From Aegilops tauschii subsp. strangulata (lineage: Eukaryota; Streptophyta; Magnoliopsida; Poales; Poaceae): a stretch of 64,000 bases of DNA. Shown here in pieces: positions 56,700 to 64,000 of the stretch; within the stretch, counting starts at the first letter, position 1; each line of letters starts with the position of its first letter. The stretch spans positions 373,037,054 to 373,101,053 of the forward strand of contig NC_053041.3 of the NCBI RefSeq assembly GCF_002575655.3, read 5' to 3'. The position numbers and the translations under genes were made by a program. Below the pieces are notes generated by a model. It saw only the letters and a program-made list of their open reading frames with translations. It was not told the origin of the DNA and did not search any database.

Positions 56700-57069
56700 C
56701 CGTTCATCGTGGAGTCACTCAATTTTGACTTATGGCGCTTACTCTATTTTTGGTGGTTCACTCGCTCACTAGTCTCTCCATGATGGCTCTATGCTTGGTT
56801 GTCGGTGATCATTTGACTTGGCGACATGGGTCAAAGCACGCACTCCTTCCCCTTTGTCTTGAAGCTATATTGATTGGTTCGTCTGTTGTGGATGACACCT
56901 CGGTCGAATTTCCAAGGTCTTCCTAAGTGGAGATGGAACACAGACATAGGAACCACATCACACCCCAAGGTGTCTTCGTATGCGCCGATCTTGAAGGAGA
57001 CTTGAACGGTGTGCTCCACTTGAATGGTGCTAGAGTCACTTAGCCATTGGACCTTGTAAGGGTGAGGGT
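56700..57069 (-). mobile_element. Right part of old Gypsy copy G2
   Basis: This matches G1 at about 21293-21660 and continues directly from 23833 once G3 is removed. The minus strand has the protease part VSFKIGAYEDTLGCDVVPM and HLHLGRPWKFDRGVIHN. The sequence stops at GAGGGT, where CACTA begins. Confidence 0.8.
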
Positions 57070-57542
57070 CACTACTGCATGATGCTGGTAACGCGAACTA
57101 CAATCACAGACCCTTCGACGAAACTGTGTGTGATGCATTAATCACAAACGGTGGTGTAATAAAACTGTAAAAAATGATATGAAACGTTTGCAATGGCAGA
57201 GACTTCAAACACAATTCAGATTATAGTTGTGTGTGCGATGTGTGGCATACGGTTGATCCATACGAACTGTTTGCGATGAGCCAGCACAATGGAAACGGGT
57301 AGCCATATCAAGGTGTGTGCGATATACGGCATACAGTTCACTCGAATGAACTATTTGCGATGATCGAGATGAACACAAACGATTCATCGTAACAAGATGT
57401 GTGTGATACCCGACAAACATGTTGTTAATCAGATTTGTGTGCGGTCGTTATAGACAGCGCATATGATTTTTTTGGTGAATTGTGTGCTTGACAGGGCACA
57501 CAATTCAAGAAACGAACCTATGGGCGATAATGTAAAAGATCT

Positions 57543-58022
57543 CTATCGAATACGTATTGCTAACCGTCTACGATGATATTGATAGGGGAAACAGAGATAA
57601 CGAATTAATATGAGGGAACGGAAACAGAGATATACAGTCTGCTTAATGTAGTCCTTCTTCTTCTTGCTGTTGTTGGACGGCCCCGCGACATCATCTTGGC
57701 GAGGACGCTTCTTGCCGTAAACCGTTGGCTTTTCATCACCGCCACCGTCGTCATCGTCGTTGTTATCGTCGTTGTCATCCTCCTCTTTCGACCATTCCTC
57801 ATCATCATCGTCGTCCTCCTCTTCTTTGTCCTCCGATGGCTCCTCATCCATCTGGTTACCGTCTGACGACTCGGGAGGCGGCGTCCCTTCCATGATCCGG
57901 ATAAAATGGAGGTCTGGGCTCGACGCCGGACTCATGGAAGACGAGCGGGATGATTCTGATGTTGACCTATCATCGGGCACCAGACTGCTAGCGGAACTAT
58001 CGTCCTTTCTATCGCTCGACAT
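57543..58022 (-). CDS. Acidic nuclear-type protein in CACTA (unrecognised)
   Basis: The likely start is MSSDRKDDSSASSLVPDD at 58022 (eight codons further upstream are open). The N-terminal part is Ser-rich, with a PDLHFIRIMEGTPPPES block, then long acidic runs (SEDKEEEDDDDDEEW and a DDNDD-type run). Basic motifs follow (GKKRPRQDD, KKKKD) that could be nuclear signals. The last 25 residues look like intron sequence, so an unseen splice is likely near 57640. I do not recognise a family. It may be an accessory gene of this CACTA group or captured sequence. Confidence 0.5.
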   Translation of the reverse strand: MSSDRKDDSSASSLVPDDRSTSESSRSSSMSPASSPDLHFIRIMEGTPPPESSDGNQMDEEPSEDKEEEDDDDDEEWSKEEDDNDDNNDDDDGGGDEKPTVYGKKRPRQDDVAGPSNNSKKKKDYIKQTVYLCFRSLILIRYLCFPYQYHRRRLAIRIR

Positions 58023-58133
58023 GGATGCGGTACGTATACAAACCATGAGAAATCAAGATTGTAGAGTGTGTGCAAGTGTGTAGCACGGCCGGCCGGGATG
58101 ACGAAGATGGTGGACACTTAAGCGGGGTATGCA

Positions 58134-58248
58134 GGGTTAGGATCCTCTGCAGTACTGTATGGTGCAGTACAGTCACTGCCATGTGGGACCCGACCCCATA
58201 TGTCATCCTCACTACAGCATCGTACGGTACTGCAGAGGATCTCAACCC
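58134..58248. mobile_element. MITE-like inverted-repeat element, 115 bp
   Basis: The ends GGGTTAGGATCCTCTGCAGT and the reverse complement of ACTGCAGAGGATCTCAACCC pair over about 22 bases with two mismatches. The interior also has GTACTGTATGGTGCAGTAC and CGTACGGTAC motifs. No clear target duplication is seen, so the class is open. Confidence 0.6.
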
Positions 58249-58275
58249 AATTGAAGCGGGGGATTGACGTATTAT

Positions 58276-58299
58276 CTAATCGCCTTGGCAGGCGATTAG
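58276..58299. other. Perfect 10-bp hairpin
   Basis: CTAATCGCCT, loop TGGC, AGGCGATTAG: perfect arms in an otherwise unassigned 170-bp stretch between two MITE-like elements. Confidence 0.7.
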
Positions 58300-58419
58300 A
58301 ATACTGATATAATCAACTGCAATTATTTGTACCCAGTCACTCCAAATTCCCGGGGTTTTCTCAATGTGATAATTACGCACACGCGTTGGAGCGTCCAAAT
58401 ATGAAACAAGCATTTTTCA

Positions 58420-58663
58420 TACTCCATCCGTACTGGTGATCTAGGTGGCGAAAAAGAGAGAACTTGATGTTTATTTGCTAGTCAATACCATTGCGTGTAG
58501 AGAATTGACCAATGCATGTTATGCTAAGTAGTCTGAAGTCACTGAATGTATACAAGCCCCACGACTCCTATTGGCTGACTTCTTTTTAGGGAAAAAACAA
58601 TGAACGAGCTTTGGGATTATTCGGTTTTCGTAATGTGACTTATGCACCGGTATGAACGGAGTA
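58420..58663. mobile_element. Stowaway/Mariner-type MITE
   Basis: A 244-bp unit is flanked by TA. Ends CTCCATCCGTACTGGTG and, inverted, CTCCGTTCATACCGGTG match at 13 of 17 positions and resemble the CTCCCTCCGT terminus of grass Mariner MITEs. Confidence 0.7.
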
Positions 58664-58717
58664 GGACAGTTGGCAAGCAATAGATTGAGCTCTTCTTATT
58701 GATGAAGCCAGTAATAA

Positions 58718-59326
58718 TCAAACAAAACCACTAATCATCATTACAAACAGCGCATAGAAGATGGCTAATGTGACAACCACAACTACACATGGTAGTTCCT
58801 TGTTGTCTCTTGCTTTCATCTGTTGCGTGTGATTGATTCTTTCTTTCTTCATCGTACTGATTGTACACTCCAGATCAGTCAGTTTCTTCTTCAGCTTTAT
58901 GTTATCTTCTGCGAGCTTGGTGATAACACTCTGAGCCCTGCCATATATCCATAGTGCCAGTTCACAAAGGCATAAGCCACATATCCCTACCAATATTAAA
59001 TAGTATTCAAGATGAGCAGTAGCATTAACTCAACTAAAATGATGAACTTATTAGCACTAACCTCTAAGGAGGCAACTGAGAAACCGTCTGCCAATGTCGA
59101 ATCCCTCCGTGCATACACGTCGAGCGGGAGTGTGTCCGTGCACACAACTCAGCTTTTGGTACTTCTCGGTGGTGCAAAACTCGGAGTCGAACTCATGTTG
59201 CGGGAGTCTGGAGTCATACTCCGGATCCAGTGACTGATCACCTTCCTGGGGGGGGGGGCATTCAGGACAGATTGAGCAGGGAGCTACTTTGGACATGCTT
59301 AAAATGATCGCGATAGATTGGAACAT
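58718..59326 (-). CDS. GRF-type zinc-finger protein with membrane tail, in CACTA
   Basis: There are two exons on the minus strand, about 59326-59059 and 58988-58718. The intron begins GTTAGTGC and ends TTGGTAG; splicing keeps the frame (CLLR to GICGLCLC). Exon 1 has CSICPECPPPQEGDQ and a GRF-type pattern (KLSCVHGHTPARRVC, then IGRRFLSC). Exon 2 has a coiled coil (LAEDNIKLKKKLTDLEC, MKKERINHTQQMKARD) and ends in about 20 hydrophobic residues (VVVVVTLAIF..., likely a tail anchor). Such proteins are common in grass genomes, often near CACTA elements. The upstream start is unclear: another frame (MSGADGFGAAAPAPARIAAL at about 59490) may be the true N-terminus, with a shift near 59300. Confidence 0.6.
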
Positions 59327-59639
59327 GACAGGACGACTCGGATCCGTAGTACACCTGCCTTCTGATGACCTTAGGCAAGTGCTTGGCGGTGACCGTCATC
59401 ATGGCGGTGCTGCTGAGAGCGGCAATACGAGCAGGAGCAGGAGCAGCCGCACCAAAACCATCAGCACCACTCATCCGCATTTCCCCAATGTCAGCGCCAC
59501 ATGAGGGAATTTGGGGGCTTGGGATTGGGAGGCTACCTAGGGATTTGGGGAAAATGGGGAAACTGTGGAGACATGCTAACGGTTGGGAACTACTTATCGC
59601 ACTATGTTGTCTATGGCACATGGTTTATACATGTCGTTT

Positions 59640-60386
59640 GTGTTAGGTATTACAACTTCACACACGATTTCCACACCAAACCATGTGACAAGACAATGTA
59701 GGTTAGACATGGTTGTCGTGACATAACCCTGCGTGATGTACTACCCTGTACATATGGGGATGCAATAATTGAGTTACAGTAATAATTAGGGTAAGCAGCC
59801 GCTCTACGGATACCCGTCAAAAAATAAAAACAACATCTCAGTAGATAGAGATGGCGGTCGAGTCAGCGGCTACTAGATAAGAGGTCAATCCTCGGTCGGT
59901 TGGTGGTGACGGCGTCATAGGAGGTTAATCCTCAGTCTGCGGCAGGAGATAGGAGGAGCTCAGCCATCGAGGTCGGCTGCGGCGTGATTGGAACACATCC
60001 ATCGCGGTCGATGGTGGGATAGTGGAGCTCGAACTTCGAGCGGTTGCCCCACTAAGCTTTGCTCCTCGACCGTACTGTCACAGCGTGCTGCCACATCGCA
60101 CTTCTCTGTCTCCTGGGTGGAGGCCACCGCGCATTAATTAATTAAGGTATTATTTTCATTGAGTGGCTTAATTAAGGTATTCAATTCATAAGGGTAGTGT
60201 TGTAGTACTCTACGTGTAAATTGACTGGCCATTAATTTTTGTCATCGCACGGTTGGATAACAATATGGAGCGTCGTCGGTAATTATGAAAATAAAATCTT
60301 GTGATTTATGCACGCATCTTTGGGCATCAGTTAATACGTGTATTAATGTTGTTATTTTGTTTTTAATTACCCCTCGTGTGGTGTAG
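59640..60386. other. Spacer between divergent CACTA genes
   Basis: No gene is seen. It lies between the start of the GRF gene (minus) and the transposase start (plus), so it could hold both promoters. It contains TTAATTAATTAAGG near 60134-60147 and a GC-richer part with GGTCGG/GCGGTCGAG repeats (59850-60010). Confidence 0.5.
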
Positions 60387-60574
60387 ATGGAATGATTTGA
60401 ATGGATGAAGGCTCGGAGAAGCTCAGATTTTATCAGTGGCGTGACGGAGTTCATCAATTTGGTTGAAAGTACAAAGAAGAGAATTGGTAATGAGGATTAC
60501 ATCCTATGTCCATGCACTCGTTGTGCTAATACAGAGTCACATTAAATTACAGTCGTCGAGTTCCACTTAGTCGC
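60387..60574 (+). pseudogene. CACTA transposase, N-terminal exon (transposase-associated domain)
   Basis: From ATG 60387 the frame reads ME, stop (TGA), FEWMKARRSSDFISGVTEFI, then NLVESTKKRIGNEDYILCPC, then TRCANTESH, stop, and a short VVEFHLV tail before F begins. The W-M start, GVxEFI and CPCxxC pattern are those of the transposase-associated domain (Pfam PF13963) of CACTA/En-Spm TNP2 transposases. Two in-frame stops and loss of everything downstream make it a dead fragment. Confidence 0.75.
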
Positions 60575-62141
60575 TGATGTCGCTTGAAGCTACGTCGGTA
60601 TTTCCCCAAAGAGGAAGGGATGATCCAGCACACTGGCGGTAGGTATTTCCCTCAAATATGAAACCAAGGTTATCGAACCAGTAGGAGAACCAAGCAACAC
60701 AACATAAACAAACCCTGCACACAGATAACAAATCCTCGCAACCCGACGTGTTAAAGGGGTTGTCAATCCCTTCCAGGGTACGACACCTCAAGATAGGCAA
60801 ACAGACATGAGATAAATTTGTAGTAAACTGATAGATAGATCGCAAATAAAATAAATAGAAATAAAATGCAGCAAGGCATTTTTTTATTTTTGGTTTAATA
60901 GATCTGAAAATAAATGCAAGAGAAAAGTAGATCGCAAAGGCACATATATGAAAAGAAAGAGCCGGGGGCCGTAGGTTTCACTAGTGGCTTCTCTCGAGAA
61001 AATAACAAACGGTGGGTGAACAAATTACTATTGGGCAATTGACAAATCTTCAAATAATTATGACGATATCCAGGAAATGATCATTATATAGGCATCACGT
61101 CCAAGATTAGTAGACCAACTCCTACCTGCATCTACTACTATTACTCCACACATCGACCGCTATCCATCATGCATCTAGTGTATTAAGTTCATGGAAAAAT
61201 GGAGTAATGCAATAAGAACGATGACATGATGTAGACAAGATCTATCTATGTAGAGATAGACCCCATCGTTTTATCCTTAGTAGCAACGATACATGTGTCG
61301 TTTCCCTTTCTGTCGAACCCACTACAAAGCACCTCTTCCCATTGCAAGACAAATAGATCAAGTTGGCCAAACAAAGCCCAAATATCGGAGAAGAAATACG
61401 AGGCTATAAGAGATCATGCGTATAAGAGATCAAAGAAACTCAAATAACTTCCATGGATATAAAAAGATAGATCCGATCATAAACTCAAAGTTCATCATCC
61501 CAACAAACACACCGCAAAAGAGTTACATCATATGGATCTCTAAGAGACCATTGTATTGAGAATTCAGCAAGAGAGAGAAATCCATCTAGCTACTAACTAC
61601 GGACCCGAAGTTCTACAAAGAACTACTCACGCATCATCGGAGAGGCACCAATGGAGGTGGTGAACCCCATCCGAGATGGTGTCTAGATTGGATCTGGTGG
61701 TTCTGGACTCTGCGGCGGCTGGATGAATATTTCGTCGATGCCTTTAGGGTTTCTGGAATATTGGGGTATTTATAGAGCAAAGAGGCGGTCCAGGGGGCAC
61801 CCGAGGTGGTCACAACCCACCAGGGCACGCCTGGGCCTCCTGGCGCGCCCTGGTGGGCTGTGCTCCCCTTGGGGCACCCCCAGGCATAGCCAGGGCCCGT
61901 TGTGTTCCTTCTAGCCCATAAAAATTCTCCGTGGAGTTTCGTGGCATTTGGACTCCGTCTGGGATTGATTTTCTGCGATGTAAAAAACATGGAAAAAACA
62001 GCAACTGGCACTTGGCACTATGTCAATAGGTTAGTACCAAAAAATGATATAAAATGACTATAAAATGATTATAAAACATCCAAGATTGATAATATAACAG
62101 CATGGAACAATAAAAATTATAGATACGTTGGAGACGTATCA
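60575..62141 (-). repeat. 3' LTR of F
   Basis: On the minus strand it starts TGATACGTCTCCAACGTATC at 62141 and ends GCGACATCA, about 1567 bp. It inserted into the CACTA transposase exon. The exact left boundary (60575 or 60578) is uncertain because its target duplication partner is outside the window. Confidence 0.85.
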
Positions 62142-63493
62142 GCATCCCCAAGCTTAACTCCTACTCGTCCTCGAGTAGGTAAGTGATAAAACAGAATTTT
62201 TGATGTGGAATGCTGCCTAACAAGTCATATCATATTCTTTTCTTTATAGCATGGACATTTGGACTTTTAGTTTTTCAAAGCAATAGTCTAGTTTTGACAT
62301 AATAATATAGATACTCAAGCATATCAACAAGCAACCATGTCTTTCAAATATCAACGCTAAAATAAGTTATACCTAGCCCATCATGCTCAAACATTGATCC
62401 ATTCATGAAACACACTCGAATATTAGTTACACCCAGTACTTAAGTACGATCATATTGCCTCCTAGCTGGTGCTTTTGTAAAAGAAGATGGAGACTCAAAT
62501 TCAAAAATAAAAATTGCATAAAGTAAAAGAAAGGCCCTTCGCAGAGGGAAGTAGGGATTTGTAGAGGTGCCAGAGCTCAAAGCGAAAAACTTAGAGATAA
62601 AAACATTTTGGGAGGTGTATCCATCCCACCAACGAAAATGACTTAGAGTTCCCAACACTTTCCATGCTAGATATATCATAGGCGGTTCCCAAATAGAAAA
62701 TAAAGTTTATTCCTTTTTCCACCATACTTTCACTTTCCATGGCTAACCGTATCCACGGGTGCCCTCCATACCAACACTTTCCAATGAATTTATTATTTGA
62801 CAACATAAAGTAAATTCATTTTTGCATTTCGGGATTGGGCATCCCTAATACCTTTGCCTTACTCTCGTGCAATGACAAGTGAATAAACACTCATCGTGAC
62901 AATAACACATCTAGCATGGAAAATATTAGCCACCCTCACCGCTCCGTGAGTGAAACAAACACAGAGAAGAGAAGTTTATTTTGAAAATTAGAGATGGCAC
63001 ATGCAAATTTTCTTAGAACGGAAAAAGTATACTGCATATAGGTAGATATAGTGGACTCATGTCGCATAACTGGTTTAAAGGATTTTGGATGCACAAGTAG
63101 AGATCATACTTGGTGCAAAATGAAGGCTAGCAAAAGAGTGAGAAGCGACCAACCAAGAAACGGATAATCTCATAAGCAAGCATTAAGCATAAACAACACT
63201 GAATAATGCACCACAAGTAGGATATAATTTCGTTGCATGACTATTGACTTTCGTACTTGCATAGGGAATCACAAACCTTAACACCAATATTCTTACTAAA
63301 GCATAATTACTCATCAACATAACTCACATATCACATCATCATATCTCAAAACTGTTACTAAGAATCAAGTTTATTTTGTCCAATGATCTTCATGAAAGTT
63401 TTTATTATATCCTTCTTGGATATCTATCACTTTGGGACTAATTTTCATGTGTTGCTTTTCATAAGCTCAAACAAATATAAGTGAAGATCATAA
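62142..63493 (-). other. 3' untranslated region of F
   Basis: No gene is present. It is similar in layout to the E and A1 3' regions, with AGGAATTAAGCTTGGGGATG-type sequence beside the LTR and repeated CACTTATAT-type motifs near 63470. It ends abruptly at the LTR fragment. Confidence 0.75.
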
Positions 63494-64000
63494 GTCCAAG
63501 ATTAGTAGACCAACTCCTACCTGCATCTACTACTATTACTCCACACATCGACCGCTATCCAGCATGCATCTAGTGTATTAAGTTCATGGAAAAACGGAGT
63601 AATGCAATAAGAACGATGACATGATGTAGACAAGATCTATCTATGTAGAGACAGACCCCATCGTTTTATTCTTAGTAGCAACGATACATACGTGTCGTTT
63701 CCCTTTCTGTCGAACCCACTACAAAGCACCTCTTCCCACTGCAAGATAAATAGATCAAGTTGGCCAAACAAAACCCAAATACTGGAGAAGAAATACGAGG
63801 CTATAAGAGATCATGCATATAAGAGATCAAAGAAACTCAAATAACTTTCATGGATATAAAAAGATAGATCTGATCATCAACTCAAAGTTCATCGATCCCA
63901 ACAAACACACCGCAAAAGAGTTACATCATATGGATCTCCAAGAGACCATTGTATTGAGAATTCAGCGAGAGAGAGAGAGAGAAAGCCATCTAGCTACTAA
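63494..64000 (-). repeat. Truncated second LTR copy of F
   Basis: This 507-bp copy matches 61099 onward (GTCCAAGATTAGTAGACCAA and so on) with a few percent difference. The first 520 bp of the LTR on this side are absent. It continues past the window edge. Confidence 0.88.

Larger units (their letters stand above)
57070..60574. mobile_element. CACTA-type DNA transposon, right end cut off by F
   Basis: The left terminus is CACTACTGCATGATGCTGG at 57070, with GGT (57067-57069) as the possible 3-bp target. The next 450 bp hold many subterminal repeats, such as TGTGTGCGATG (57127, 57230, 57318, 57400) and ACTGTTTGCGATGA variants (57259, 57348), as in CACTA elements. Inside are two minus-strand genes and, on the plus strand, the start of a transposase. 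The right terminus is absent because F begins inside the transposase exon. Confidence 0.78.
60575..64000 (-). mobile_element. Athila-type element F with internal deletion, cut by window edge
   Basis: A minus-strand 3' LTR (60575-62141) is followed on the right by a polypurine tract (CCCCAAGCTTAACTCC, 62146-62161) and 3' untranslated region. At 63494 the sequence jumps into the middle of a second LTR copy that matches 61099-61610 and runs to the window end. The primer site, gag and all coding sequence are missing. F is related to E. Confidence 0.85.

Noticed and set aside
60575..64000. The repeat pair 61099-61610 and 63494-64000 as two independent solo LTRs
   Set aside because: The interval between them begins with a polypurine tract and is typical 3' untranslated sequence of the same family in the same orientation, so one deleted element is simpler. 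The right end outside the window would settle it.

Overview
This window is intergenic DNA from a large, repeat-rich grass genome, most likely a Triticeae species (wheat, Aegilops or barley group). No host gene is recognisable. Nearly every base belongs to LTR retrotransposons or one CACTA DNA transposon. The assignment rests on the families seen: an Angela/BARE1/WIS-like Copia with 1.74 kb LTRs, Athila-type LTRs beginning TGATACGTC, a Gypsy with TGATG...CATCA LTR ends, and Tat-type Gypsy elements with an extra gene on the opposite strand. Family names are from recognition of structure and protein motifs; no database was searched.

Layout, outermost to innermost. At the left edge lie an Athila-type LTR fragment (1-668) and a decayed Copia pol (669-2555, + strand). 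Next comes an old minus-strand Gypsy copy, here called G2, now in pieces (2556-2583, 23772-23833, 56700-57069). Two elements split it. G1 (2584-23771, minus) is a copy of the same family. It carries an Angela-like solo LTR (3679-5371) and a 13.3 kb Tat-type element T1 (7324-20623, minus) that landed in its reverse-transcriptase active-site region. G3 (23834-56699, minus, perfect CCGTT target duplication) is a Tat-type element with gag, protease and a plus-strand antisense gene but no reverse transcriptase or integrase. G3 contains a rearranged Athila element A1 (about 26365-50675, minus). A1 contains an Athila element E (33790-49436, plus, perfect CGCAT duplication). E contains a young Copia element C (38781-47581, minus, perfect GATAG duplication). 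G2 > G3 > A1 > E > C is therefore a five-deep nest.

Right of G2 is a CACTA transposon (57070-60574). It has subterminal repeats, a GRF zinc-finger/membrane-tail gene and an acidic-protein gene on the minus strand, two MITE-like insertions, and the start of a transposase on the plus strand. A minus-strand Athila element F (60575 to the window edge) cuts off the transposase; F's LTR fragment and 3' untranslated region are joined by an internal deletion.

Functionally, only C is close to intact: its Gag-Pol frame is broken by one TGA and its LTRs differ at nine of 1741 positions. T1 has a full pol but also frameshifts, stops and a gag deletion. G3, A1 and E lack reverse transcriptase and integrase, so they would have depended on enzymes from relatives. 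The most interesting signals are the antisense genes of T1 and G3, each with its own TATA box; the reading frame of G1 that runs through the polypurine tract into its LTR; repeated hairpin and polypurine-like modules in T1; and the shared LTR of A1.
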